Assembly: GCF_900177655.1 (NCBI RefSeq)
Contig: NZ_FXWK01000001.1
Coordinates: forward strand, 620,001 to 684,000
Length of the DNA stretch: 64,000 nucleotides
Direction: 5' to 3'
Source of the DNA: Devosia lucknowensis
Lineage (GTDB): Bacteria > Pseudomonadota > Alphaproteobacteria > Rhizobiales > Devosiaceae
Shown here: positions 25,093 to 34,072 of the stretch, piece after piece
How the letters are laid out: each line of letters begins with the position of its first letter
Numbering within the stretch: position 1 is the first letter of the stretch
Made by a program: the position numbers and the translations under genes
The notes under the pieces: generated by a model
The model's database searches: none
What the model was told of the DNA's origin: nothing
The model's input: the letters and a program-made list of their open reading frames with translations, nothing else

Positions 25093-26418
25093 TTACTGTG
25101 CCACGCGCGCCGCGGCGGACTCGAACTTTTGTACGGCGCTCGCCAGCGCATCGGCAACTGGCACGCCATTGGCGATGTCGACGAAAGCTGTGCGGAACGC
25201 ATCCTGCAACTGGCCATAGGCAGCCGTCACCGGCCGCGCGACCGCGGTGTTGAGCGAGTCATAGACGCCGAGGCGGAAGACGTTCTGCGGGAAAGCGTCG
25301 TAGTCGGCAGAGGTGCTGATGGTATCGAGCAGCGGCTTATAGGTCGGCAATTGCTGGAGACTGTCGAACCAGGCCTTGGTGCCCGCGTCGCTTGTGGTCA
25401 GGTAGCTGGCGAAATCCATGGCCTCGGCCTGATTGGCCGAGGCGGCATTGACGCCGACATACCAGGAGCCTGTCGGGGTAACGACGGAGCCGCCTTCGAA
25501 ATAGGGGTAGGGCGCGACGCCGAAGTCGATGTCGGTGGCCGACAGGATCGGCAGGTTCCAGGTGCCGCCGGCAAACATGGCCAGCTGGCCATTGCCAAAG
25601 AGCGAGGCAGCCTCGCCATAGCCGAGGCTCTTCGGGCTCACCGCCCATGTGTTGTAGAGGTCGCTCCAGAACGTGGCGGCCTTGGTCCAGGCTTCGCTGT
25701 CGAGATAGCCCTTGGCGGTATACCCATCCGGGCCGATCACCGGGCTCCCGAGGGACTCGCCGAAGGGCTGCAGCTGGTAGAGTTCGCCGAACTGCTCGAC
25801 GGTGAAGCCGTAGGTCGTGGTGCGGCCATTGTCCTTGACCGTGAGCTTCTGCGCGGCGTCGGCCACCTGCTCCCAGGTCCAGCGTTCGGACGAGGCGAGC
25901 GTGTCGACTTCCGCCTGGGTGGCGGTTTCGCCCTTGGTCAGGCCGGCTGGCGGGGTGATGCCGGCGGCCTCGAACAGCGCCTTGTTGAAATAGAGCACCT
26001 GGGCCGAGTTGTTGATCGGCAGCGCATACTGGGTGCCGTCATACTGGCCGGCCTGTACGGCGGCAGGCACGAGCTCGCCCGTGCTGATGGCCGGATCGAT
26101 GGGCGAGAGGAAGCCGCGCGAGGCATAGCTCGCGAGCAGCGGGGCATCGACATAGACGAGGTCGATGCCGGTATCGGCCGAACGCAGGCGCAGTTCGGCA
26201 ACCTGGAAGAACTGCGCGAAGGGGTAGGACTGCAGATTAATGGCGATGCCGGGATGGTCGGCCTTGTAGGCATCGACCACGGCCTGCATGGCGGTGGTGT
26301 CGCCGCCCTCGATGACGATCATGTTGAGCGTCTTGTCCTGAGCCAGCGCGGTGCCGGCGAGAAGGCTGGCGGCAAGGCCGGCAGCGATGGCGAAGGTCAT
26401 GGTCTTCATCTTAGGCAC
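25093..26418 (-). CDS. ABC transporter, periplasmic binding protein (CUT1 family 1)
   Basis: A 441-residue secreted binding protein; the signal peptide ends at GTALAQ near residue 26. Family landmarks include TGIDLVYVDAPLLASYASRG, LPINNSAQVLYFNKALFEAA, FGNGQLAMFAGGTWNLP and ANQAEAMDFASYL. It starts three bases after the nucleoside hydrolase stop. The ligand is not readable; the operon suggests a nucleoside, which would be unusual for this sugar-type family. Confidence 0.9.
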   Translation of the reverse strand: MPKMKTMTFAIAAGLAASLLAGTALAQDKTLNMIVIEGGDTTAMQAVVDAYKADHPGIAINLQSYPFAQFFQVAELRLRSADTGIDLVYVDAPLLASYASRGFLSPIDPAISTGELVPAAVQAGQYDGTQYALPINNSAQVLYFNKALFEAAGITPPAGLTKGETATQAEVDTLASSERWTWEQVADAAQKLTVKDNGRTTTYGFTVEQFGELYQLQPFGESLGSPVIGPDGYTAKGYLDSEAWTKAATFWSDLYNTWAVSPKSLGYGEAASLFGNGQLAMFAGGTWNLPILSATDIDFGVAPYPYFEGGSVVTPTGSWYVGVNAASANQAEAMDFASYLTTSDAGTKAWFDSLQQLPTYKPLLDTISTSADYDAFPQNVFRLGVYDSLNTAVARPVTAAYGQLQDAFRTAFVDIANGVPVADALASAVQKFESAAARVAQ

Positions 26419-26421
26419 CCT

Positions 26422-27399
26422 TTATCTGGTTGAGGAAATTCGGCCGGCCGCCCAGCTTAGGGCTTCTGTGACCAGCGCGGCAAAGCGAATTGGATCGGCC
26501 TTGATGGCCACGGCGACATTCTTGACCCGCGTGTCGTGTGCGGGATCTTGCGGACGCATGTCGATCAGGGTCTGGCCGTAGCCGCCGTCGGCACTCACCA
26601 GGACCTCGCCGGGGCGCTCGGTGAGCTCGAAGATCGTTGGCTCGATCAGGTAGGCGATGGCGCAGGGGTCGTGCATGGGCGCGCCCGGCTTGTCCGCACC
26701 GGCAAACCGGAAATAGGTGCCGCAATAGAAATCCATGATATCGGCCACCGGATTGCTGCCCGGCTGCGCGGCGCGGATTTTGGCGACGTCTTCCCGACGC
26801 ATCAGAGTCTGGTGCGTCGCGTTGAGCCCGAACATGACGAGCCTCACGCCCGAGCGGAAGACGATCCGCGCCGCTTCCGCATCGGCCCAGACATTGAATT
26901 CCGCCGCAGGGGTGACATTCCCCTCGGTCGCCGAGCCACCCATGAACACCACTTGCCTGAGCTTTTGCGCCAGGCTCGGTCGCAGGGCCAGCGCCAGCGC
27001 CAGATTGGTCATCGGGCCGATTACGACGAGCGTGATCTCGCCGGGGGCCGCTTCCACACGTTCGATGATGGTATCGACCGCATGCTGCGTCTGCACCGTG
27101 CCGCGGGCCGGCGGCAGGTCTTCGCCGGCACTGTCGAGGCCGCTCGGGCCGTGGAACTCGGCGGGAAAAGCATAGCGATGCAGCAATGGCTGCTCGGCGC
27201 CTGCGTAAACCGGAACGTCGAGCCCGAATGCGTCGACGATCCGCAGGGCATTGTTGGTGGTGTGATTGAGCGGCGCGTTGCCGCACACGGTCGTGATCGC
27301 TTCGAGCTTGATCGAGGGATGCCATGCCGCGAGTAGGATCGCCGCCATGTCGTCGTGGCCGGGGTCGCAGTCGATGATGATGCGGTGAATGTCACTCAA
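26422..27399 (-). CDS. Nucleoside hydrolase (inosine-uridine preferring type)
   Basis: A 325-residue enzyme that cleaves ribonucleosides to base and ribose. The Ca-binding Asp cluster at the N-terminus is intact (IIIDCDPGHDDMAAILLA), followed by TVCGNAPLNHTTNNALR, LVVIGPMTNLALAL, MGGSATEGNVTPAAEFNVWAD, and the late HDPCAIAYLI motif with its His-Asp. I chose TTG at 27399 with GGAAAGAG upstream, because the longer frame from 27492 adds 31 residues unlike any family member. It is the first gene of the operon and faces a divergent LysR gene. Confidence 0.9.
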   Translation of the reverse strand: MSDIHRIIIDCDPGHDDMAAILLAAWHPSIKLEAITTVCGNAPLNHTTNNALRIVDAFGLDVPVYAGAEQPLLHRYAFPAEFHGPSGLDSAGEDLPPARGTVQTQHAVDTIIERVEAAPGEITLVVIGPMTNLALALALRPSLAQKLRQVVFMGGSATEGNVTPAAEFNVWADAEAARIVFRSGVRLVMFGLNATHQTLMRREDVAKIRAAQPGSNPVADIMDFYCGTYFRFAGADKPGAPMHDPCAIAYLIEPTIFELTERPGEVLVSADGGYGQTLIDMRPQDPAHDTRVKNVAVAIKADPIRFAALVTEALSWAAGRISSTR

Positions 27400-27567
27400 G
27401 GCGGCAAACTCTTTCCATGGCGCAGTTTTGCTGAGGCGCGGGGGCCAAGGCTTGAAACGCTGCCCAACCCTTTGGCGCCTCGAAATATGCATGTGAGGCT
27501 AGGCCAGATGACAGAAGTGCGACAGCAGACTATTTTGGCTTTCAGTTGACTTTTCCTGAGGCAAGCC

Positions 27568-28461
27568 GTGCTGCATCTGCTCAACGCCATGAGAGCTTTC
27601 GAGGTCGCTGCCCGGCTCGGCAGCATCAAGCGCGCGGCCGAGGAGCTGCGCGTTTCGGACGGCGCCGTCAGCCGCCATATCAAGAACCTCGAGGACGAAC
27701 TGGGCGTGCCGCTCTTCGAACGCGGCAATCGTTCGCTGCGCTTGACGCCCGCCGCCGCGACCTTCGCCGCGACGCTGAGCGAAGCCCTGGCCTCGATCAA
27801 TCGTGGCACCGAGCACCTCAAGGCCCTGCATGACCAGTCGACGATCATGCTGACGGCGCCCGACACCTTCCTGCTGCGCTGGCTTGTGCCTCGCTTGCAG
27901 GGCCTCGAAAAGGCACTGGGCGGAGTGTCGGTGCGGATCACCACCTGGTCGCGCGAGATCAATCCCGCCGACCGCTCCATCGATATCTATGTCGGCGTCG
28001 GCAAGCTGCTCGACATCCCGGGCATGGTGGTCAGTCCGGTGGCGCCGGAAACCTTCGGGCCGGTGATCAGCCCCATGATTGCCCGCGGGCGGCAAATCGG
28101 CGCAGCGGCCCTCTGGGAGATGCCGCGCCTCGATATCCGCTGGCCGCCTGACATGTGGACCAACTGGGCGCGCGAAGCCGGCATCGACCTACCGCCCAAG
28201 GAAAGCGTCTGGTATGACAGCCTTTCCTTCAGCGTGCAGGCCGCCGAAGCCGGGCAGGGCGTAGCCATCGGCCCTGGCCCGGCCATCTGGGACGCCCTTG
28301 AGCAGAACCGACTCATCGCGCCGCTCGGCATGGTCACCCGCCAAGGCCACTGGTTTCTGGCCTGGCGCGAAGACCGCTCCCACCGCACGATGCAAACCGT
28401 CCGTCGCTGGTTTGAAAATGAAATGTCCCGCGGCCTGAGGTTTGAAGCTAGGTCAGGGTAG
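27568..28461 (+). CDS. LysR-family transcriptional regulator (GcvA-like)
   Basis: A 297-residue regulator starting at GTG. The N-terminal helix-turn-helix is AFEVAARLGSIKRAAEELRV followed by SDGAVSRHIKNLEDELGVPL, and the effector domain runs from about 90 to the end. The opening MLHLLNAMRAFEVAAR is typical of GcvA-type members. It is divergent from the nucleoside operon with a 168-base shared intergenic region, so it probably controls that operon. No clear T-N11-A box could be singled out. Confidence 0.92.
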   Translation: MLHLLNAMRAFEVAARLGSIKRAAEELRVSDGAVSRHIKNLEDELGVPLFERGNRSLRLTPAAATFAATLSEALASINRGTEHLKALHDQSTIMLTAPDTFLLRWLVPRLQGLEKALGGVSVRITTWSREINPADRSIDIYVGVGKLLDIPGMVVSPVAPETFGPVISPMIARGRQIGAAALWEMPRLDIRWPPDMWTNWAREAGIDLPPKESVWYDSLSFSVQAAEAGQGVAIGPGPAIWDALEQNRLIAPLGMVTRQGHWFLAWREDRSHRTMQTVRRWFENEMSRGLRFEARSG

Positions 28462-28555
28462 CCAGAACTTAACGCGATTGCACCCGTTCCAGCGTCCGCC
28501 GCAGCCATCCGCCGAAAGCCGCGAGGTGCGGGCGAGCTTGCTGCGGTGGAAAAAT

Positions 28556-28629
28556 TGGCTGGGGAACCTGGATTCGAACCAAGATCGACGGAGTCAGAGT
28601 CCGCTGTTCTACCATTGAACTATTCCCCA
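28556..28629 (-). tRNA. tRNA-Gln (anticodon CTG)
   Basis: A 74-nt cloverleaf on the minus strand. The acceptor TGGGGAA pairs with TTCCCCA, the D-loop has TCAATGGTA, the anticodon loop CTCTGAC gives CTG, the T-arm has GGTTCGAATCC and an encoded GCCA end. The U1-A72 pair is characteristic of tRNA-Gln. Confidence 0.96.
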
Positions 28630-28690
28630 GCAGGTGCCTGCTGGCTGGCGGCGCGGTGCAGCGGGGCTGCGGTGGCGGCGCGGGGTCTCC

Positions 28691-28718
28691 ATTAGACAAA
28701 GCTTGGAGAGATTGCAAG
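28691..28718 (-). promoter_or_regulatory. Possible promoter of tRNA-Gln
   Basis: On the minus strand CTTGCA (28718-28713) and TCTAAT (28696-28691) are 16 bases apart. They lie about 60 bases upstream of the tRNA 5' end. Spacing and composition are plausible but not strong. Confidence 0.4.
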
Positions 28719-28822
28719 CGTCTGGGACAGGGTGCGCCGCGGAAATGTGGAAAGATCGGTCGGCGTCGGGTCTCAGTGCCGGGCGGGCACCGTGCCACTG
28801 CCGGCATGAGGTGCAAAATTGG

Positions 28823-28862
28823 GGCAGGGGTGTCGCCCTGCCGCGCGGGCTCAACGCCCGCG
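28823..28862. other. Two adjacent GC hairpins between tRNA-Gln and ppx
   Basis: GGCAGGG/CCCTGCC (28824-28842) and CGCGGGC/GCCCGCG (28844-28862) form back-to-back stems in the 390-base gene-free stretch 28630-29022. No T-run follows on either strand. Apart from the tRNA promoter and these stems I see nothing else there. A structured untranslated leader or small RNA is possible. Confidence 0.35.
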
Positions 28863-29022
28863 GCGAAAACTCCTTGAGCGGCGGCAGCGACTTGGGGGAC
28901 AACCACTCCATTGCGCTTTGGCCCCCCTTGCTCTACCGTCGTCCCCGACAACGCAACAATGATGTGCGTTCGGGCGCGGCCGGGTGACCGGTCTTTTGCG
29001 ACCGCGCACGAAGGAGCCTTCA

Positions 29023-30207
29023 GTGACCGATTCCCTTCGGTCCGCCGCTGCTTCGTCCCTCGTGGACGAGGCAGGGTCTGGCGCATCTTCCGGCAATGGC
29101 CGGAAGGAGCGGGGCGGTTCGCCGCCGTCTGCTCACGCGACGGATCAGCGGACGCATGCCCCCTCCCATCCGCGGCGCGGCCGCGGTCCGCTCTACGCGG
29201 CGCTCGACCTGGGCACCAACAATTGCCGTCTCCTCATCGCCCGCCCGCATGATCGCGGTTTCCGTGTCCTCGACGGTTTTACGCGCATCGTCCGGCTGGG
29301 CGAGGGCGTGTCGGTCACCGGCCGGCTCGGCGACGCCGCCATGGAGCGCACCATGGATGCGCTGCGCCAGTGCCGCAACAAGCTGCGCGACCACCAGCCG
29401 ACGCGCATGCGGCTGATCGCCACCGAGGCCTGCCGGGCCGCCGAGAATGGTCCCGCCTTCCTCGATCGCGTCCGGAACGAGATCGGCCTCGAGCTTGAGA
29501 TCGTCGATCGCCGCACGGAAGCCGAACTCGCCGTCACCGGCTGCGCCGACCTCATCGATGGCGAAGCCCAGGGCGCGCTGATGTTCGACATCGGCGGCGG
29601 TTCATCGGAGCTGGCCTGGCTCGATTTCAGGGGCGGCCGGCCGCGGGCGCAGGGGCGCATGTCGGCTTCGATCCGCTCCTGGCAATCCATGCCGGTGGGT
29701 GTCGTCTCGATCGCCGAGAAATTCGGCGGCGTCGATGTCACCGCCGATGTCTTCGAAGCCATGGTGGACTTCGTCGGCACCCACCTTCGCCAGTTCCGCG
29801 GGCGTGAAAAGCTGCGGCAGATGATCGGCACCCATCCCGTCCACCTGATCGGCACCTCCGGCACCGTCACGACGCTGGCGGGCCTCCATCTCGGTCTCGA
29901 ACGCTACGAGCGCCAGAAGGTCGACGGGCTCTGGATGCGGCGCGAACAGGTCGACGAGACCATGCGTGCTCTGCTTGGCATGCCGTTCGAGCGTCGCGTC
30001 GCCCACCCCTGCATCGGCAAGGACCGCGCCGATCTGGTCCTGCCCGGCTGCGCCATCTTCGAGGCGATCCGGCGTGAATGGCCCACCGAGCGCGTGCGCG
30101 TCGCCGATCGCGGCCTGCGCGAAGGCATCCTGATTTCGCTGATGGATGCCGATCGCGCGCAAAAGCGTCCCAATCGCTATCCGAGGAGGCCGGGCAATGG
30201 CCAATAA
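29023..30207 (+). CDS. Ppx/GppA exopolyphosphatase-type phosphatase
   Basis: A 394-residue member of the actin-fold Ppx/GppA family, which hydrolyses polyphosphate or pppGpp. GTG at 29023 has GAAGGAG upstream; the first 50 residues are a low-complexity extension. The phosphate-1 loop is AALDLGTNNCRLLIA and the second nucleotide loop is LMFDIGGGSSELAWLD, with LIATEACRAAEN between. It has only the two actin-like subdomains and lacks the long C-terminal HD-type domain of E. coli Ppx, the usual form in alphaproteobacteria. It overlaps rlmE by 11 bases. Confidence 0.9.
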   Translation: MTDSLRSAAASSLVDEAGSGASSGNGRKERGGSPPSAHATDQRTHAPSHPRRGRGPLYAALDLGTNNCRLLIARPHDRGFRVLDGFTRIVRLGEGVSVTGRLGDAAMERTMDALRQCRNKLRDHQPTRMRLIATEACRAAENGPAFLDRVRNEIGLELEIVDRRTEAELAVTGCADLIDGEAQGALMFDIGGGSSELAWLDFRGGRPRAQGRMSASIRSWQSMPVGVVSIAEKFGGVDVTADVFEAMVDFVGTHLRQFRGREKLRQMIGTHPVHLIGTSGTVTTLAGLHLGLERYERQKVDGLWMRREQVDETMRALLGMPFERRVAHPCIGKDRADLVLPGCAIFEAIRREWPTERVRVADRGLREGILISLMDADRAQKRPNRYPRRPGNGQ

Positions 30208-30928
30208 CAAGGCACTGGGTACCGGCGGCCGCAAGTCCGACAAGGACCTCAAGATCCGGGTGAAGACCGCCAAGGGTCGCAAGGTCGCTTCGACCAAGTG
30301 GCTCGAGCGCCAGCTCAACGATCCCTATGTGGCGCGGGCCCGCGCCGAAGGATATCGCTCGCGCGCCGCCTTCAAGATCAAGGAGATGGACGAAAAGCAG
30401 AAGTTCTTCAAGAAGGGCATGCGGGTCGTCGACCTGGGCGCTGCGCCCGGTGGTTGGTCGCAGGTGGCGGCCAAGGCGGTCGGCTCGACCATCGAGAATC
30501 CGCTGGTCGTGGGCATCGACTACCTCGACATGGACCCCATTCCGGGGGTCATCCTGTTCAAGAAGGATTTCACCGAGGACGACGCCCCTGCCTTGCTGAT
30601 CGAGGCGCTGGGCGGGCACAAGGCCGATGTGGTGATGAGCGACATGGCCTGGCCCACAACCGGCCACCGCGCCACCGATCACCTGCGCATCGTCCACCTC
30701 ATCGAAATCGCGGCAGATTTCGCCATCCAGGTGCTCAATCCCGGCGGTTCCTTCGTCGCCAAGGTGTTCCAGGGCGGCACCGAGCATGAGCTGCTGCACA
30801 TGCTCAAGCGCCACTTCAACACCACGTTCCACATCAAGCCGCCCTCGAGCCGGAAGGATTCGGCGGAGGCCTATCTTGTGGCGAAGGGGTTCAAGGCGGT
30901 TCAGCCCGAGTCAGTTGAGGAATTGTAG
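30197..30928 (+). CDS. rlmE: 23S rRNA (uridine-2'-O-)-methyltransferase RlmE
   Basis: A 243-residue FtsJ-type methyltransferase that modifies U2552 in the ribosomal A-loop. The K-D-K-E tetrad is visible: Lys in EGYRSRAAFKIKEMDEK, Asp in VVMSDMAWPTTGH, Lys in GGSFVAKVFQG and Glu in SRKDSAEAYLVAKGF. The SAM motif is VVDLGAAPGGWSQVAA. A basic N-terminal extension of about 40 residues is usual in this order. The ATG follows GAGGAGG. Overlap with ppx/gppA suggests cotranscription. Confidence 0.95.
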   Translation: MANNKALGTGGRKSDKDLKIRVKTAKGRKVASTKWLERQLNDPYVARARAEGYRSRAAFKIKEMDEKQKFFKKGMRVVDLGAAPGGWSQVAAKAVGSTIENPLVVGIDYLDMDPIPGVILFKKDFTEDDAPALLIEALGGHKADVVMSDMAWPTTGHRATDHLRIVHLIEIAADFAIQVLNPGGSFVAKVFQGGTEHELLHMLKRHFNTTFHIKPPSSRKDSAEAYLVAKGFKAVQPESVEEL

Positions 30929-31135
30929 TACCCCGTCGATCAACTGGCACCGATTGGAAAATCCGATGCCGGCGCCGAAGGCGAGGCCAAGACTGCCGAG
31001 GATCGCGGCACCGGCCAGATTGTACTGCAAGCCGAACCAGGCGCCCGCACCGGCACCACAGGCTGCGCACAACACCACCCAAATCGCTCGTCGCATCGTC
31101 ATGCGCTTTATCTGCGATCTGAGCCGCGATGTCAC
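30911..31135 (-). CDS. Small membrane protein with glycine-rich helices
   Basis: A 74-residue frame whose end overlaps rlmE by 18 bases on the other strand. From about residue 15 it has two hydrophobic stretches (AIWVVLCAACGAGAGAWFGL and AAILGSLGLAFGAGIGF) with closely spaced Gly, like a small glycine-zipper hairpin. The start may be one of the internal ATGs near 31099. No family recognised. Confidence 0.5.
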   Translation of the reverse strand: MTSRLRSQIKRMTMRRAIWVVLCAACGAGAGAWFGLQYNLAGAAILGSLGLAFGAGIGFSNRCQLIDGVLQFLN

Positions 31136-31163
31136 AAGCCTCGCTCTGCTTTAGTGGTTAAAC

Positions 31164-32549
31164 TCAATGCACGTGTGGCCCGCCCAGAAGCTGGTGTCCG
31201 GCATTGCGGGGCAGGCGCGCGAACAGCACGGTCGCGACGAAGCCGACCGCGGCCACCACGTAGAAGGCGACATGGAAATCGGCCAGCGCCAGCTCGCCTC
31301 CGCCGCGCAGGCGGTGCGCCAGTTCCAGCACGCCGCCGCCCAGCGCCACGCCCATGGCGAACATCAACTGGCCCCAGACCTGGCTCATCACATTGGCCTG
31401 TCCGGCGTCCTTGTCCTCCACGTCGGCGAAGGTGAAGGCGTTGGAGCCGGTCCAGAATGTCGATTGCCAGAAGCCGGTGAAGACCAGGATGGCGAGGATC
31501 AGCGGAATGGGCGTCGACGGGTCATAAAAGCCCATGACCAGGATGCCCGCCGCCCCGATGCCGCTCGAGATCACCAGCGGATACTTGAAGCCCCAATGCG
31601 CGAACATCCAGTTGGCGACGAACTTGGCGACCAGCGCGCCGATGGCGCCGGCAAAGGTCACCATCCCGCTCTCGAACGGTGACAGGCCGAAGCTGAGCTG
31701 CAGCATCAGTGGAAACAGGAACGGCGTCGCCCCCTGGCCCAGTCGAAAGAAGGTACCGGCCACGATGGTGATGCGGAAATTCCGCACCCGGAGCAACCGC
31801 AGATCGAGCAGCGGATATTCGCTCGCCAGCGCGTGCCGCGTGTAGAAATAACCCAGCACCATGCCGGCCACCGCCGCGACCATGCCGATTGCCGGGGGCA
31901 GGGCGGGCAGGCTCACCACCGAGCAGCCGAAGGCGAAGAGCGCAAAGGCCAGCCCCGCAAGCACGAAGCCCTTGCCATCGATACTGCGCGGCCGGTTGCG
32001 CTGTTCGTTGGGCAGCGCGAAGCCGACCAGCACGATGCCCAGCACGCCGATCGGGACGTTGATGATGAAAATCCAGTGCCAGGAAAAATACGTCGTCAGG
32101 AAGCCGCCGAAGGGCGGTCCGACGATCGGGCCGATCAGGGCGGGGATCGTCAGCCAGGCCATGGCGTCGACCAGCTGGTGACGCGGCGTCATGCGCACCA
32201 GCACCAGCCGCGCCACCGGCCCCATCATGGCGCCGCCCATGCCCTGCAGGAAGCGGGCGCCCACGAACTGCGCCAGCGAGCCCGAGAACGCACAGGCGAT
32301 GGAGCCGGCCATGAACACCAGCATGGCGATTCGAAACACGCGACGGGCGCCGAAGCGGTCTGCCATCCAGCTCGAAATGGGAATGAAGATGGCGAGCGCC
32401 ACGAGATAGGCCGTCAGCGCCAGCTTGAGCGAAATCGGGTCGGTACCGATATCGGCGGCAATGGCCGCCAGCGATGTGGCGATGACCGTGGAGTCCATGT
32501 TTTCCATGAACAGCGCGGTGGCGAGGATCAGCGGAACAGTACGCGACAC
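31164..32549 (-). CDS. MFS multidrug efflux pump, DHA2 (14-helix) type
   Basis: A 461-residue drug:proton antiporter of the EmrB/QacA class. The first helix carries the DHA2 signature (ALFMENMDSTVIATSLAAIA), loop 2-3 has SSWMADRFGARRVFR (motif A), and motif C lies in ALIGPIVGPPFGGFL. About 14 hydrophobic segments follow. There is no adjacent membrane-fusion gene, so it probably exports across the inner membrane only. It lies 25 bases downstream of a paralogue of identical length. Confidence 0.9.
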   Translation of the reverse strand: MSRTVPLILATALFMENMDSTVIATSLAAIAADIGTDPISLKLALTAYLVALAIFIPISSWMADRFGARRVFRIAMLVFMAGSIACAFSGSLAQFVGARFLQGMGGAMMGPVARLVLVRMTPRHQLVDAMAWLTIPALIGPIVGPPFGGFLTTYFSWHWIFIINVPIGVLGIVLVGFALPNEQRNRPRSIDGKGFVLAGLAFALFAFGCSVVSLPALPPAIGMVAAVAGMVLGYFYTRHALASEYPLLDLRLLRVRNFRITIVAGTFFRLGQGATPFLFPLMLQLSFGLSPFESGMVTFAGAIGALVAKFVANWMFAHWGFKYPLVISSGIGAAGILVMGFYDPSTPIPLILAILVFTGFWQSTFWTGSNAFTFADVEDKDAGQANVMSQVWGQLMFAMGVALGGGVLELAHRLRGGGELALADFHVAFYVVAAVGFVATVLFARLPRNAGHQLLGGPHVH

Positions 32550-32574
32550 ATATCATCCGGCCCCAACGGGCCGC

Positions 32575-33960
32575 TCACTCTTTGATGGCCCTGTGGCCTG
32601 AAACATTGCTGCCCGCATCGGGTGGAAGCACGAAATAAACGAAACCGGCCAGCGCGCTGAGGCCGCCGACCACGAAAAAGGCGAGTTGAAAATTGAACAG
32701 GGTCAGCTCGCCGCCACTGAAATGGGTCGTGACTTCGAGGATGCCGCCTGCGACGGCAACGCCGAACGCCACCGACAATTGCTGGGCCACGGCCACGATG
32801 GCAGTCGCCTGGCTGGCTTCTTCATCGGAAATATCGGCATAGCCGATGGCGTTGGATCCGGTGAAGAACATCGAGCGCAGCACGCCGCCCACGATCAGCA
32901 CCGTCATCATGACCGGCACCGATGTCTCGGCCGTAAAGGCGCCCTGGGCGGCGATCAGCAGGCCGCCGAAAATGGCCGCGAAACCAAGTACGCGCGGGAA
33001 GCCGAACCGCGCGAACACGCGCTCGGCGATGAACTTGCTGCCGATGGCGCCGAGGGCCGAGACGAAGGTGATCGCGCCGGACTGGAACGGGTTGAGGCCG
33101 AATCCCAGTTGCAGCATCAATGGCAGCAGGAACGGCACCGCGCCGACACCGATGCGGAACAGCGAACCGCCGGTGATCGAGGAGCGGAACAGCGGATGCC
33201 GGAACAATCTGGGATCGAGCAGCGGATACGGCACTTTCTGCGCGTGCAGCAGATAGAGCAGTGCCGCCGTCACGCCGATGGCCAGGGTCATGTAACCGTA
33301 AATGATCGGCAGCGCCGGCAAGCTGACCACCGAGAGGCCGAAAACCGTGCCCGAAAAGGCCACCGCTGCAATGAAAAAGCCGACGAGGTCGACGGGTCTC
33401 GGCGTGCGTTCATCGGGCACTTGCAGGTAGATGCCGGAAAGGATGATGCCGGCAATGCCGATCGGGATGTTGATCCAGAAAATCCAGTGCCAGCTGAGAT
33501 AAGTCGTGAGAAATCCGCCGATCAGCGGTCCTGTGACGGGCGCGACGAGGGCAGGGACGGTGAGCCAGGCCATGGCCGAAACCAGCTCGTTGCGCGGCGT
33601 CGAGCGGACCAGAAGGAGGCGCCCGACCGGCGTCATCATCGAACTGCCGATCCCCTGGAAGAATCGCGAGGCTACGAACGTCTCCAGCGAATAGGCGAAA
33701 GAGCAGGCGAGCGATCCCAGCATGAACACGAAGATCGCCAGCCGGAAGATGTTCTTGGCGCCGAACCGGTCCGCCATCCAGCCGCTGATCGGAATAAAGA
33801 TCGCCAACGCCACGAAATAGGCCGTCAGCGCCAGCTTCAGCGCAATCGGCTCGGTGCCGATATCGGTCGCAATGGCCGGCAACGACGTGGCGATGACGGT
33901 CGAATCCATCTGTTCCATGAACAGGGCGACCGCCAGGATGAGCGGGGTAACGCGGATCAA
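32575..33960 (-). CDS. MFS multidrug efflux pump, DHA2 type (paralogue of the next gene)
   Basis: A 461-residue transporter aligned end to end with the product at 31164-32549: LFMEQMDSTVIATSLPAIAT, SGWMADRFGAKNIFRLA, and ALVAPVTGPLIGGFL match its motifs. The equal length, shared order and 25-base gap indicate tandem duplication followed by divergence. Substrate unknown. Both would be transcribed together from upstream of 33960. Confidence 0.9.
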   Translation of the reverse strand: MIRVTPLILAVALFMEQMDSTVIATSLPAIATDIGTEPIALKLALTAYFVALAIFIPISGWMADRFGAKNIFRLAIFVFMLGSLACSFAYSLETFVASRFFQGIGSSMMTPVGRLLLVRSTPRNELVSAMAWLTVPALVAPVTGPLIGGFLTTYLSWHWIFWINIPIGIAGIILSGIYLQVPDERTPRPVDLVGFFIAAVAFSGTVFGLSVVSLPALPIIYGYMTLAIGVTAALLYLLHAQKVPYPLLDPRLFRHPLFRSSITGGSLFRIGVGAVPFLLPLMLQLGFGLNPFQSGAITFVSALGAIGSKFIAERVFARFGFPRVLGFAAIFGGLLIAAQGAFTAETSVPVMMTVLIVGGVLRSMFFTGSNAIGYADISDEEASQATAIVAVAQQLSVAFGVAVAGGILEVTTHFSGGELTLFNFQLAFFVVGGLSALAGFVYFVLPPDAGSNVSGHRAIKE

Positions 33961-34072
33961 GGCGAGGAACCGGAATGAGTCGGGGTGTGGCCGCGAGATG
34001 CGACCCCACCACTATGGGCTCCTCGCTCCGCCACGCCTAGCCCCAAAATGCCCGTTCTTTAGACGCATGCGG

